Assembly (NCBI GenBank): GCA_029287455.1 | Contig: JARFRB010000129.1 | Coordinates: forward strand, 1-54,402 | DNA: 54,402 bases | Direction: 5' to 3' | Origin: Pelagibius litoralis | Lineage (GTDB): Bacteria > Pseudomonadota > Alphaproteobacteria > Kiloniellales > DSM-21159 | Part shown: in pieces, positions 1-9,230 of the stretch | Position numbering within the stretch: the stretch's first letter is position 1 | How the letters are laid out: every line of letters starts with the position of its first letter | The notes under the pieces: model-generated | The model's input: only the letters and a program-made list of their open reading frames with translations | Database searches by the model: none | What the model was told of the DNA's origin: nothing | Program-made: the position numbers and the translations under genes

Positions 1-1649
1 GTTATATCGTCGCCGCCGAGGAGCCGGGGGTCGGGCCGGAGAAGCTCTCGGGAACGATCCAGAACGACATCCTGAAGGAGTTCATGGTCCGCAATACCTA
101 TATCTATCCGCCCGCCCCCTCGATGCGGGTGGTGGCGGATATTATCGAGTACACCGCCCAGCACATGCCGCGCTTCAATTCCGTCACGATCTCCGGCTAT
201 CACATGCAGGAAGCCGGCGCCACGGCGGTGCAGGAACTCGCCTTCACGCTCGCTGATGGCTTGGAGTACGTGCGCGCCGCTTCGTCCAAGGGTTTGGATG
301 TGGATAGCTTCGCCCCCCGGCTGAGCTTCTTCTTCGCCATCGGCATGAACTTCTTCATGGAGATCGCCAAGCTAAGGGCCGCGCGCCTGCTCTGGGCGGA
401 TCTCATGCAAGACATCTTCGCGCCCAAGGATCCGCGCTCGCTCATGCTGCGGACTCATTGCCAGACCTCCGGCGTCTCCCTTGCCGAGCAGGATCCCTTC
501 AACAACGTGGTTCGCACCACAGTGGAGGCCCTGGCGGCGGCGCTGGGCGGCACCCAGTCCTTGCACACCAATGCCTTGGACGAGGCGGTGGCCTTGCCCA
601 CGCCCTTCTCCGCCCGCATCGCTCGAAACACCCAGCTCATCCTTCAGGAGGAGAGCGGGATCACCAAGGTCGCTGACCCCTTGGGCGGCAGCTACTACGT
701 CGAAAGCCTTACTCACGCCTTGGCCTCTCACGCCCGGGCTTTGATCGAGGAGGTCGAGGCAATGGGCGGCATGACCAAGGCAGTCGAAAGTGGTATGCCG
801 AAAATGCGTATCGAGGAGGCCGCGGCACGCCATCAGGCCCGCGTCGACCGGGGCGAGGACGTGATCGTCGGTGTGAACAAGTACCGGCCGGAAACGCCCG
901 ACGACCTGGAAATTCTCTCCATCGATAACACCGAGGTCCTGCGCAATCAGCGCGCGCGGCTCGATAAACTGCGCCAGGATCGCGACGATGGGGCAGTGGC
1001 CGCGGCGCTCGACGCCTTGACCGCGGCGGCCGAGAACGGGACCGGAAATTTGCTCGATCTTTCCGTCAAAGCGACCCGGGCGCGCGCGACCTTGGGCGAG
1101 ATCTCCGATGCCCTGGAAAAGGTTTACAGCCGACACCGGGCAGTTGTTCGTTCGATTTCAGGGGTTTACGGATCCGCCTACGAAGGGGACGCTGGCTTCG
1201 AGAAGATCCAGCAAGAGATCGGGAGCTTCGCGGAGCAGGAGGGGCGCCGGCCGCGCATGCTGGTTGCCAAGCTGGGTCAGGACGGACATGACCGGGGGGC
1301 TAAGGTGATCGCCACCGCCTTCGCCGATATCGGCTTCGACGTCGATGTCGGCCCCTTGTTTCAAACGCCCGAGGAGGCGGCGCGCCAGGCGGTCGAGAAC
1401 GACGTTCATGTCATTGGCGTCTCGAGTCAGGCGGCCGGCCACCGCACCCTGGTACCTGCCCTTATGGGGGAGTTGATGCGCGCGGGCGGGGAGAACATCA
1501 TTGTGGTGTGCGGTGGAGTCATACCGCCGCAAGATTACGACTTCTTGTTGCAGGCCGGAGTGGCCGCGATTTATGGGCCGGGGACCAATATTCCAAAAGC
1601 GGCGCACGAGATCCTCGGGATCCTCCAGCGCCGGCGAAAGGCAGCTTGA
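1..1649 (+). CDS. scpA: Methylmalonyl-CoA mutase, C-terminal part (5' end cut by window)
   Basis: Catalyses the B12-dependent interconversion of methylmalonyl-CoA and succinyl-CoA in cytosolic propionyl-CoA metabolism. The frame is open from base 3 into the window edge, so the ATG at 84 is internal: the residues before it ([11 protein letters not shown]) are part of the conserved mutase barrel. The segment runs through the rest of the TIM barrel, then a linker, then the cobalamin-binding domain with the DGHDRG motif near base 1283, whose His is the lower cobalt ligand, and later Gly-rich cofactor-loop segments. A full-length enzyme has about 700 residues, so roughly the first quarter lies outside. 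The GTPase chaperone MeaB lies 4.4 kb downstream on the same strand, which supports the assignment. Confidence 0.96.
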   Translation, partial: YIVAAEEPGVGPEKLSGTIQNDILKEFMVRNTYIYPPAPSMRVVADIIEYTAQHMPRFNSVTISGYHMQEAGATAVQELAFTLADGLEYVRAASSKGLDVDSFAPRLSFFFAIGMNFFMEIAKLRAARLLWADLMQDIFAPKDPRSLMLRTHCQTSGVSLAEQDPFNNVVRTTVEALAAALGGTQSLHTNALDEAVALPTPFSARIARNTQLILQEESGITKVADPLGGSYYVESLTHALASHARALIEEVEAMGGMTKAVESGMPKMRIEEAAARHQARVDRGEDVIVGVNKYRPETPDDLEILSIDNTEVLRNQRARLDKLRQDRDDGAVAAALDALTAAAENGTGNLLDLSVKATRARATLGEISDALEKVYSRHRAVVRSISGVYGSAYEGDAGFEKIQQEIGSFAEQEGRRPRMLVAKLGQDGHDRGAKVIATAFADIGFDVDVGPLFQTPEEAARQAVENDVHVIGVSSQAAGHRTLVPALMGELMRAGGENIIVVCGGVIPPQDYDFLLQAGVAAIYGPGTNIPKAAHEILGILQRRRKAA

Positions 1650-1656
1650 CCGCGAC

Positions 1657-4149
1657 ATGCGAGGCAGTTCCAGCGTTCGCGCGCTTAACAATCTACTTTT
1701 GCTTCTGGGCTTGCTACTGACCGGGGCTTGGCTGGCGATTTGCGCCATATATCTGCGCGATACCGTTGGCTGGGAAAACGTTCGCGCGCTTCCCCTCAAG
1801 GACTTGGCGCTGGCGGTGGTGGCGGTGGCGACGCCCCTGGCGTTTCTTTGGCTGCTGCTGCTCTACATCACCAAGGGGCACTGGGTCAGCGCCGAGGCAC
1901 AAGGGCTTATGCAGCGCATCGAGCGCCTTGATCTCTCCGACGACGGTCAGCAGCGCATTTCCGTCGCGACCGGCGAGTTGCGCCTGCGCATCGCGGAACT
2001 GGAAAAAGCCGCCGTAGCCTTCAAGAGCGAAGTCGACGGTGTGGAGACTCGGGTCGGCGAAAAGGCGAAGGAACTGACCGAGGCTGGGCGGCAAGCGGTT
2101 GAACAGGGCGAGGACCTGCGCGACCGAGTCGCTACCGGTGTGGAGGACCTCGACGCCGCGGCGGAGCGGCTGCGCGGGGGCCTGAGCAAGGAAGCCGATA
2201 GCCTGCACGCCGCCGTCGGGCGCTTGCGCGAAAGCCTTGGCAAGGAGGCGGAGGCTCTGGACAGCGCGGCGAAGCGCGTCGGCGGGGAGCTCAATAGCGG
2301 TGGCGAGCGGATCGAGGCCGAGGCGCGGCGCTTGGAGGAGGCGGCATCCCGGGCGCGGGCTCTGGTGCAGCAGATTCCCGGCATTCTCGCCGAACCGACG
2401 GGCGCCCTGGAGACCGCCTCCACGGCCGCGGTGGAGCGGGGCAAGACGGCCGGCGCCGAAATCGGCCGGGCGGCCCAGGAAATCGAAAGTGTCAGCGAGC
2501 GCCTGGCCACCTCCTCGCGAAAGCTTACCGAGGAGCTTGGCGAAACCGCTCGCTCGGTCGTGGGTTCGGGCGAGGAATTGGCGGAGAAGGCCCGAAGCCT
2601 TGGCCAGGAGCTGCAAGATCATATCGAGCGGATGTCCAGCGGATTCGACGGGGCCGCGGGCAAGGCGGATTATCTCAAGGCGACGTTGGAAAGCCAGCTG
2701 GCTGATCTGCGCGGCCTGGCAAGCGAGTTGGAAGAGCATTCCGAGGGGCTGCGCGATGGGGTGCAGGCGGCCGCGGGCGATCTTGGCAAGGTCTTCGACG
2801 AGGCGAGCCGGCGCGTGCGCGAGAATGCCAGTGCCTTTCGGGAGCAGAACGCCGGTCTGGCGGAAGCAGCCGAAGGCATCGCCGAGCGTTTGGTCGAAGC
2901 GGCGGAGAAAGCGCGCATCGAGCTCAAGGATAGCGGCGAGGCAACGGCCGCCAACCTTATCGACGTCACCGGCCATGTCAGCCGGCGCATGACGGAGGCG
3001 GGCGAAGCGACACGCCCGCATGTGCAATCCCTGCTCGCCGCCGCCGATCAAGCGGTGGAGCGGGCCAAGCAGGTGGGCGAAGCCTTCCATGACCGGGCCG
3101 CCGATCTGCGCGGTGTCACCGACGAGACCGCGCGGCGGGTAGCCTCCATGGGCTCCGCGCTTTCGGAGCTTGTCGGACGGATGGAAGAGACCGGCCGTCA
3201 GGCACAGAGCCTGAGCGATGGGATCGCCGAGGAGCTGCGCCAGCAGAACGAAGCCTTGAGCGCCGCGGGCGGCGGCACCCAGAAGGCGGCCGCGGCGCTG
3301 CGCGCGGCCGTGCAGGAGGAACTTGACCGCCTTTCCGACATGTCGTCCAAGGTGGGGCGGATCGCCGAGGAAACCCGCGAATCCCTGCGCGACCAGGCCG
3401 AAGCCGTGGAGCGGGCGAGCGACATGGCGCGCGACACCACGGCGGACATCCGCGAGGAGCTCTTGGCCCAATCGGAGGATATGGCTCAGGCTTCCGAGGC
3501 CTCGGTGACCCGGCTGACGCAGCTTGGCGAGCTGCTATCCCGCCGCTCGGAGGCCCTGGACAAGGCCGCTGACAACGCGCTTTCCAAGACCAAGGAGCTC
3601 ACCAACCTCTTCGAGGCCCAGACTGGTGCTTTCCGCAAGGTGGTAACGGCGACGGCGACCCGGCTGGAAGAGGTCGGCGTGGGCTTCCTGCAACATACAG
3701 AGGCCATGCGCCGGGCCGCGGACGAGGCTAACGAAACTTCGCTTCGCTTGCGCTCCCAAGATTTGGAAAGCCGGCGCGATCTCTTCCTGCGCACCGCTGC
3801 CATGATGATCGAGGATTTAAACTCCCAGTCGGTCGATCTATCCCGCTTGCTGGACGGCGAGGTTCCGGGGGAGGTGATGAAGCGCTGGCGCAAGGGCGAC
3901 CGCTCGATCTTCGCGCGGCTCCTGGTGCGCAGCAAGGACGAGGGAGAGCGCCTGCCGGAGGTGCGCGAGCGCTATGAGAACGATGAACGGTTCCGCAGCC
4001 GCGTCACGCGCTATATAGACCAGTTCGAGCATCTGATGAATCAGGCGCAGAACTGCGATCCGGAGAATGTCTTGAGCGCGACCTTCCTCACCGCCGACGT
4101 CGGTAAACTCTATCTTCTGCTCGCGCGGTCGATCGGCCGAACGCAGTAG
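1657..4149 (+). CDS. Large inner-membrane coiled-coil protein, TipN-like architecture
   Basis: An 830-residue protein with a short basic N-terminus and two hydrophobic segments at about 11-33 and 50-71. These are followed by some 600 residues of Ala/Glu/Arg/Lys-rich heptad-like sequence with repeated RLRE-, EEA- and AGE-type blocks, typical of a long coiled coil. The last ~115 residues form a different, more globular region containing an FARLL motif and ending in GKLYLLLARS. I use the ATG at 1657, 7 bases after the mutase stop, because an upstream in-frame extension would run back through the mutase. Two N-terminal membrane segments plus a giant coiled coil is the architecture of the Caulobacter pole marker TipN, but I infer only architecture, not function. 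Its place between the mutase and Atm1 gives no functional clue. Confidence 0.85.
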   Translation: MRGSSSVRALNNLLLLLGLLLTGAWLAICAIYLRDTVGWENVRALPLKDLALAVVAVATPLAFLWLLLLYITKGHWVSAEAQGLMQRIERLDLSDDGQQRISVATGELRLRIAELEKAAVAFKSEVDGVETRVGEKAKELTEAGRQAVEQGEDLRDRVATGVEDLDAAAERLRGGLSKEADSLHAAVGRLRESLGKEAEALDSAAKRVGGELNSGGERIEAEARRLEEAASRARALVQQIPGILAEPTGALETASTAAVERGKTAGAEIGRAAQEIESVSERLATSSRKLTEELGETARSVVGSGEELAEKARSLGQELQDHIERMSSGFDGAAGKADYLKATLESQLADLRGLASELEEHSEGLRDGVQAAAGDLGKVFDEASRRVRENASAFREQNAGLAEAAEGIAERLVEAAEKARIELKDSGEATAANLIDVTGHVSRRMTEAGEATRPHVQSLLAAADQAVERAKQVGEAFHDRAADLRGVTDETARRVASMGSALSELVGRMEETGRQAQSLSDGIAEELRQQNEALSAAGGGTQKAAAALRAAVQEELDRLSDMSSKVGRIAEETRESLRDQAEAVERASDMARDTTADIREELLAQSEDMAQASEASVTRLTQLGELLSRRSEALDKAADNALSKTKELTNLFEAQTGAFRKVVTATATRLEEVGVGFLQHTEAMRRAADEANETSLRLRSQDLESRRDLFLRTAAMMIEDLNSQSVDLSRLLDGEVPGEVMKRWRKGDRSIFARLLVRSKDEGERLPEVRERYENDERFRSRVTRYIDQFEHLMNQAQNCDPENVLSATFLTADVGKLYLLLARSIGRTQ

Positions 4150-4157
4150 TTCGAGCC

Positions 4158-6050
4158 ATGGTGCCGCCGCGCCCCTACGTGCCGGCCTCCGCCGAAGGCG
4201 ATCGAAGCCACTGGCGGACCATCGGCGATCTCTTGCCCTATCTCTGGCCGAAGGGCGAGCCGGAGTTGCGCTTGCGCGTGGCGGCGGCGCTTGTTTTCCT
4301 GCTGATCGCCAAGGCGGCCACGGTTTCGGTTCCCTTGTTCTACAAGCAGGCGGTCGATGCCTTGGCACAGCCGGTGGGTGCCACGACCGTGGCGGTCCTG
4401 GTGGTTCCGCTCGGCATCATCTTGGCCTACGGCATGGCGCGGGTGCTGGCCTTGAGCTTTCAGGAGCTGCGCGACGCTCTCTTCGCCAAGGTGGCGCAGC
4501 GGGCGATCCGTTCGGTGGCTTTGGGCATCTTCCAGCACCTTCACGCGCTGTCCTTGCGCTTCCATTTGGAGCGGCAGACCGGCGGGTTGTCGCGGGTCAT
4601 AGAGCGGGGCGCCAAGGCAATCGAGACGCTGCTCGGATTTTCCTTGTTCTCCGTGGTGCCGACCTTCGTCGAACTGGCCTTGAGCTGCGGAATCCTCTGG
4701 TACTTCTACGGCTTCGAGGTGGCCGGCATTACCTTCGTCACGGTGATCGGCTACATCCTTTACACTTATAAGGTCACCGAGTGGCGCCTGCGTTTGCGGC
4801 GCGAGATGAACGAGAGCGACCAAGCCGCCAACAGCCGCGCTGTGGATAGCCTGCTCAACTATGAAACGGTAAAGTACTTCGGCAACGAAGAGCACGAGGC
4901 CCGCCGCTACGATGTGGGTTTGCGGCGTTACGAGGTGGCGGCGACGGCCTCCAAGACCTCCCTTTCAATCCTCAACATCGGCCAGGCGGTCATCATCGCC
5001 GTCGGCGTGACCAGCCTGATGCTGCTCGCCGCCAACCGGGTGGTGGCGGGGACCATGACGCCCGGCGATTTCGTGGCGGTCAACGCCTACATGATGCAGC
5101 TCGCCCAGCCCTTGAACATCTTCGGGATGGTCTATCGGGAGATCAAGCAGTCCCTGGTGGACATGGAGGCGATGTTCCAGCTGAACCTTGTCCCACGGGA
5201 GGTGACGGACCGGGCTGGCGCGAAGCCTCTCGCCGTGGACGGCGCCGAGGTGGCTTTTGACGACGTGGCCTTTAGCTACGATCCGGACCGGCAGATCCTG
5301 CGCGGTGTTTCCTTCGTCATCCGGCCAGGAGAAACGCTCGCCGTGGTGGGGCCGAGCGGTGCGGGCAAGTCCACCCTGTCGCGCCTCTTGTTCCGATTCT
5401 ATGACGTTACCGGCGGAGCCATCCGGATCGACGGGCAAGATCTGCGCGACGTCACTCAAGCTTCCTTGCGGGGGGCCATCGGGATCGTTCCCCAGGACAG
5501 CGTCTTGTTCAACGACACAATCGGCTACAACATCCGCTACGGCCGCCCCGAGGCCAGCGAGGCGGAGGTGCGCGAGGCCGCGCGTCTGGCCCATATCGAG
5601 GGCTTCATCGAGTCCTTGCCGCAAGGCTACGAGACCCTCGTTGGCGAGCGCGGGCTAAAGCTCTCGGGGGGCGAGAAGCAGCGCGTGGCCATCGCCCGCA
5701 CCATCCTGAAGAACCCCGCCATTCTGCTTTTCGACGAGGCGACCTCCGCCCTCGACACCAAGACCGAGCGCGAGATCCAGGCAAACTTGCGCGAGGTCAG
5801 CCGCGGGCGCACCACCCTGGTGATCGCCCACCGCCTTTCCACCGTGGTCGACGCGGACGAAATCGTGGTTTTGGAGCACGGCCGCGTCGTGGAGCGGGGC
5901 CGGCACGCAGAGCTCTTGGCACGGGACGGCGCTTACGCTGAAATGTGGCGGCGGCAGCAGGAAGCCGCCGAGGCGAAATCCCAGGAAGAGAGTTACGGGG
6001 TGGACTCGGGGAAGGCCGGGCCGGCCGTGGAACCGGAGGCGCTTTCCTGA
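4158..6050 (+). CDS. atm1: Atm1/HMT1-family ABC exporter (fused permease-ATPase)
   Basis: A half-transporter of 630 residues: an N-terminal six-helix membrane domain (about 40-320), then a nucleotide-binding domain. Walker A GPSGAGKST is near residue 398, the signature LSGGEKQR near 502, Walker B ILLFDEATSALD near 522, and the H-loop follows in VIAHRLST. The segment NYETVKYFGNEEHE in the membrane domain is a hallmark of the Atm1/HMT1 branch. Bacterial members export glutathione-type thiol or metal conjugates and are homologous to the mitochondrial Fe-S maturation exporter. It starts 8 bases after the coiled-coil gene and its stop overlaps the meaB start by one base (TGATG), so co-transcription is likely. 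The exact substrate cannot be read from sequence. Confidence 0.94.
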   Translation: MVPPRPYVPASAEGDRSHWRTIGDLLPYLWPKGEPELRLRVAAALVFLLIAKAATVSVPLFYKQAVDALAQPVGATTVAVLVVPLGIILAYGMARVLALSFQELRDALFAKVAQRAIRSVALGIFQHLHALSLRFHLERQTGGLSRVIERGAKAIETLLGFSLFSVVPTFVELALSCGILWYFYGFEVAGITFVTVIGYILYTYKVTEWRLRLRREMNESDQAANSRAVDSLLNYETVKYFGNEEHEARRYDVGLRRYEVAATASKTSLSILNIGQAVIIAVGVTSLMLLAANRVVAGTMTPGDFVAVNAYMMQLAQPLNIFGMVYREIKQSLVDMEAMFQLNLVPREVTDRAGAKPLAVDGAEVAFDDVAFSYDPDRQILRGVSFVIRPGETLAVVGPSGAGKSTLSRLLFRFYDVTGGAIRIDGQDLRDVTQASLRGAIGIVPQDSVLFNDTIGYNIRYGRPEASEAEVREAARLAHIEGFIESLPQGYETLVGERGLKLSGGEKQRVAIARTILKNPAILLFDEATSALDTKTEREIQANLREVSRGRTTLVIAHRLSTVVDADEIVVLEHGRVVERGRHAELLARDGAYAEMWRRQQEAAEAKSQEESYGVDSGKAGPAVEPEALS

Positions 6051-7057
6051 TGGCGGAAGGCATGGCGGCGCGCAAAGGCGAATCCGAGAATCTGGCCCAG
6101 GCCTTGAAGGCGGGGGAGCGCCCGGCGTTGGCGCGTGCCATCACCTTGATCGAGTCCACTCGGGCCGACGACCGGGCGCGCGCCGAAGACTTGCTTTCAG
6201 GGCTGATGTCTACGACGGGTGGTGCCATCCGCATAGGCATTTCCGGGTCGCCAGGAGTGGGTAAATCCACCTTCATCGAGGCCTTCGGCCTGATGCTGAC
6301 CCGGCAGGGGCTCAGTGTCGCCGTGTTGGCGGTCGATCCCTCCTCGCGCCGCACCGGCGGCTCGATTCTGGGGGACAAGACCCGCATGGAGGAGCTGTCG
6401 CGCGACCCCAAGGCCTTCATCCGCCCATCGCCCACCGGCGGGTCCATGGGCGGTGTGGCCCGGCGGACCCGCGAGGCCATGCTGCTCTGCGAGGCGGCGG
6501 GCTTCGACGTGGTCATCGTCGAGACCGTAGGCGTGGGACAATCGGAAACCGCGGTCGCCGACATGGTCGATCTCTTCGTCCTGCTGCTGCCGCCGAGCGG
6601 CGGCGACGAATTGCAAGGCATCAAAAAGGGCATCGTCGAGCTCGCGGACCTGGTTGTGGTCAACAAGGCCGACGGCGCCCTGCTCGAAGCCGCCAACCGG
6701 GCCGCGGCCGAGTATCAAAGCGCGCTGCGCATGTTGCGCCCCTTGAGCGCGGACTGGCAGGTGCCGGTTCTGCGCTGCTCGGCGTTGGAAAAGCGTGGTA
6801 TCGATGAAATCTGGGCGGAAATTCAGCGCCATCGCGAGGTCCTTGGCCCCGCGGCGCTGGCCGAAAAGCGCGGCGCCCAAGCGCGTGCCTGGATGTGGAG
6901 CGAGGTCGAAGACAGCCTGGCCGCCGCCTTCCGCCGCCATCCAGCCGTGGCCACGCGCTTGGGCGAATTGGAACAAGGAGTGGCCGCCGGCGAACTTCCC
7001 GCGACCGTGGCGGCCAGGCTCTTGCTGAAAGCCTTCGCTGCCGGGGACGGGGAGTGA
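6050..7057 (+). CDS. meaB: Methylmalonyl-CoA mutase-associated GTPase MeaB
   Basis: A 335-residue G3E-family GTPase that gates cofactor loading and protects or reactivates B12-dependent methylmalonyl-CoA mutase. The P-loop GSPGVGKST is near residue 65. The conserved block VDPSSRRTGGSILGDKTRM follows, then VETVGVGQSE (switch region) and the NKAD base-specificity motif near 204. The C-terminal ~80 residues form the helical dimerisation arm. The chosen ATG overlaps the Atm1 stop by one base. A longer in-frame extension would lie inside the ABC gene and is rejected. Its presence downstream of the mutase, separated only by two genes on the same strand, fits a mutase operon. Confidence 0.96.
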   Translation: MAEGMAARKGESENLAQALKAGERPALARAITLIESTRADDRARAEDLLSGLMSTTGGAIRIGISGSPGVGKSTFIEAFGLMLTRQGLSVAVLAVDPSSRRTGGSILGDKTRMEELSRDPKAFIRPSPTGGSMGGVARRTREAMLLCEAAGFDVVIVETVGVGQSETAVADMVDLFVLLLPPSGGDELQGIKKGIVELADLVVVNKADGALLEAANRAAAEYQSALRMLRPLSADWQVPVLRCSALEKRGIDEIWAEIQRHREVLGPAALAEKRGAQARAWMWSEVEDSLAAAFRRHPAVATRLGELEQGVAAGELPATVAARLLLKAFAAGDGE

Positions 7058-7058
7058 A

Positions 7059-7162
7059 CCCAAAGCCTCTGGATTGTCAAGCCTTTGGCTTGCAATGACG
7101 AGCCTAGAAGCCTGTTTATCCCGTCATTGGGAGCGCCAGCGAAGCAATCCAAAGGTTTTGGG
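7059..7162. repeat. Dispersed inverted-repeat element, copy 1
   Basis: Two arms of about 42 bases, 7059-7100 and 7122-7162, are imperfect reverse complements around a ~21-base centre. The inner arm ends are TGCAATGACG and CGTCATTGGGAGC, and the outer parts contain TGGATTG and GAAGCAATCCA. The same arms, in the same relative order of CGTCATTG and GAAGCAATCC, occur again at 39273-39377. Intergenic palindromes built on CGTCATTGCGAG...GAAGCAATCC are widespread in bacterial genomes and resemble REP- or MITE-type elements. Here the element lies between meaB and rpmB and could form a large hairpin in either transcript. Confidence 0.85.
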
Positions 7163-7194
7163 CTCCTTCGCGCGCCCGCTTTCGCGCGAGGGCC

Positions 7195-7223
7195 TTGACG
7201 CGGCGCCTGCTTTTCCATAGAAA
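7195..7223 (+). promoter_or_regulatory. Candidate sigma70 promoter of rpmB
   Basis: TTGACG at 7195-7200 matches the -35 consensus at five of six positions. A weak -10, TAGAAA at 7218-7223, follows at 17-base spacing. Downstream, GGCGCC at 7238-7243 and again at 7252-7257 can pair into a leader stem-loop within the rpmB 5' untranslated region. The call is tentative because the -10 match is only four of six. Confidence 0.35.
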
Positions 7224-7299
7224 CTCGTTTCGTTGCGGGCGCCGGCGTACTGGCGCCGCTTGCGTTTTATAGAGAATTCGAGACCGAGCGAGATAAGTC

Positions 7300-7608
7300 A
7301 TGGCACGACGCTGCGCCTTTACCGGCAAGGGCGTGCAGAGCGGCAACAATGTGAGCCACGCCAACAACAAGACGCGGCGCCGCTTTCTGCCCAACATTCA
7401 GGAAACCGCGCTCTACAGCGACGCGCTGGGGCGCATGGTGCGCGTGAAGATCTCCACCCGCGCGATCCGCACGGTGGAGCATAACGGCGGGCTTGACGCC
7501 TTCCTGCTCGGTACCGCCGACGCAAAGCTGGATCCGGAGGCCGTGCGCCTGAAGAAGCGCATCGCCAAGGCCGCCGCGGCCAATCAGGACAGCGCCGCCA
7601 CCGCGTAA
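7300..7608 (+). CDS. rpmB: 50S ribosomal protein L28
   Basis: A 102-residue basic protein of the large ribosomal subunit. It has the L28 N-terminus [32 protein letters not shown] and a long C-terminal segment of the kind seen in alphaproteobacterial L28, which is longer than the ~78-residue enterobacterial form. There is no rpmG next to it, as is common in this class. The gene stands alone with its own leader, and a strong terminator follows at 7633-7667. Confidence 0.97.
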   Translation: MARRCAFTGKGVQSGNNVSHANNKTRRRFLPNIQETALYSDALGRMVRVKISTRAIRTVEHNGGLDAFLLGTADAKLDPEAVRLKKRIAKAAAANQDSAATA

Positions 7609-7632
7609 TCCTTTCGCCGTCCGGCAACCAGC

Positions 7633-7667
7633 AAGCCCGCCCGGTCAAGGTCCGCGCGGGCTTCTTT
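7633..7667 (+). terminator. Intrinsic terminator after rpmB
   Basis: AAGCCCGC at 7633-7640 pairs with GCGGGCTT at 7656-7663 (8 perfect base pairs, 15-base loop), followed by CTTT. It lies 25 bases after the rpmB stop and just before the convergent VOC gene. Confidence 0.75.
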
Positions 7668-7680
7668 GCGTCCTGACCCC

Positions 7681-8088
7681 CTAGCCCGCCAAGCTTTCGT
7701 CCCAGAAGGCCGCTTCGATTTTGTGGCCGTCGGGGTCGCGCAGGAAGCAACCGTAGTAGGGGGCGCCATAGAGCGGGCGGGGGCCGGGGGCGCCGTCGTC
7801 GATGGCACCGGCTTTGAGGCCCGCCGCGTGAAAAGCGTCCACCTGGTCCTTCGACAGCGCGATGAAGCCGATATGGGTGCCGTTGCCGACGGAAGCGGGC
7901 TGCCCGTCGATTGGGGTCTGCACCCAGAACTCGGGAAAGGCCTTGCCATAGGCCACGGCATCCGGGTGCTCCATCACGCGGGCGATGCCGAGCGTCGGCA
8001 GGACAGCGTCATAGAAAGCGGCCGCCCGCTCGAAATCGACTGTGCCGATGGAAACGTGAGAGAGGATGCTCGGCGGGGCGTCGGTCAT
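7681..8088 (-). CDS. VOC-superfamily (glyoxalase/bleomycin-resistance fold) protein
   Basis: A 135-residue single-module protein. It opens with LSHVSIGTVDFERAAAFYDAVLPTLG, the typical beta-alpha-beta start of vicinal-oxygen-chelate proteins with a His metal-ligand candidate. It ends with FLRDPDGHKIEAAFWDE, the usual second half carrying the C-terminal Glu ligand. Family members are metal-dependent isomerases, dioxygenases or binding proteins, and nothing here fixes the substrate. It lies 4 bases downstream of the secreted esterase-like gene on the same strand and is probably co-transcribed with it. Confidence 0.88.
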   Translation of the reverse strand: MTDAPPSILSHVSIGTVDFERAAAFYDAVLPTLGIARVMEHPDAVAYGKAFPEFWVQTPIDGQPASVGNGTHIGFIALSKDQVDAFHAAGLKAGAIDDGAPGPRPLYGAPYYGCFLRDPDGHKIEAAFWDESLAG

Positions 8089-8092
8089 GGCG

Positions 8093-9085
8093 TTACTCCT
8101 CGATTGCGAACATCACAAGCAGGTTGCGCTGCAGGATGTTGAAGTTGTCGTCGCTCACGATGTAGATCAGGGTTTCGCCGTCTTGGGTACGGCGGGCGGC
8201 GACCCCTTCGTAGTTGTCGGCGACAATGGGCGGGCGAAAAAAAGCAAGCTCGACGGCCTCACTCATGCCACCCGGCGTGACGGAGCCCATGGGAACCCGC
8301 GATAGCCGGACCCGAATACCCCCGATGCGCGACCAATGCCGCTCCAGCAGCAGAACGCCGGAGTTGTCGGGCAGCGGCGCCGCGCCTACCGGGGCGAGGT
8401 CGTCGCGGGGGCGGAACGCGGTTTCCGCCCAGGCTTCGCCGGTCCACAGAAAGCCGATGGAGGTTTTGCCAAAGGGGCCCTGTCCCGTTAGCCCCTCGCT
8501 CACGCCGAGCACCCCGTTCGGCAATTCCGCCAGGCCTTCCAGACCCTCGTTGCTGCCCTCCGGGTGGCCCCTGGGCGTCGCGAAGGCGGTGGGGACGCCG
8601 CTAGGCGCGCCGTCGATCAAGGCATAGCGAAGCACACGATGCTTTCGTTCGAAGCTGACCAAAACATCTCCGTTGGGCAGCAAGGCAAGTGCTTCCGCAT
8701 CGCTGGCGCCGCTTGTGCTTGCGACAGGCGTTCCATGAAGGTCGAGCAGCGGGCCGATGCGCGCGTCTTCCAGGCTGGCGAGCCACCCTTGGCTGTCATA
8801 GATCAGCTTCGCCGTGATCCAGGACCCCCGGTCAGTGACCGCGAGTAGCTTGCGGCCCTCCTCAAGGATCAAGAGGCCCGAAAGGCCGCCGAACTCCAGA
8901 TGATTGGAGGTGAGCCGCAAGCCGCCCCGCCAGGCCAGGGCTCCCAAACGCTCGAGGTCGGGCGCTTCCGGGTTCAGGCGCTCGGGAGCCGTTTCGACGG
9001 AAAGCGGCTCCCCTGGCTCGGCGGAGGCCAGGGCGGTGAAGGTGACGAGAAAGGCGGTTGCCATAGAGAGAACGGTGTGGCGCAT
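8093..9085 (-). CDS. Secreted esterase-like phytase-family protein
   Basis: A 330-residue protein with an N-terminal signal peptide (about residues 1-22, ending ALASA). The mature part shows the 'esterase-like activity of phytase' beta-propeller pattern: GGLSGLLILEEGRKLLAVTDRG, then DAEALALLPNGDVLVSFER, NEGLEGLAELPNG and a late YEGVAAR. These Asp/Glu-rich blade motifs are typical of the family, which is predicted periplasmic with poorly defined substrates. The upstream ~145 bases (9086-9230) are AT-rich and should carry its promoter. The VOC gene follows directly. Confidence 0.85.
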   Translation of the reverse strand: MRHTVLSMATAFLVTFTALASAEPGEPLSVETAPERLNPEAPDLERLGALAWRGGLRLTSNHLEFGGLSGLLILEEGRKLLAVTDRGSWITAKLIYDSQGWLASLEDARIGPLLDLHGTPVASTSGASDAEALALLPNGDVLVSFERKHRVLRYALIDGAPSGVPTAFATPRGHPEGSNEGLEGLAELPNGVLGVSEGLTGQGPFGKTSIGFLWTGEAWAETAFRPRDDLAPVGAAPLPDNSGVLLLERHWSRIGGIRVRLSRVPMGSVTPGGMSEAVELAFFRPPIVADNYEGVAARRTQDGETLIYIVSDDNFNILQRNLLVMFAIEE

Positions 9086-9230
9086 CGGCTTTGGCTTTTC
9101 GCATGATGAAGGGCGGGTGCTGCGCCTAGAATAGCCTGTGATGCCAGCCCAACATGTATCTTATCTTACTACGCGATTAACGGCAGTTATTCATAAGCTA
9201 TTAGTTGGTATGCGAATAATGGGCTGCGCG

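Noticed and set aside
1714-3471. 585-residue minus-strand frame
   Set aside because: Antisense shadow of the coiled-coil gene in GC-rich sequence; no recognisable protein pattern.
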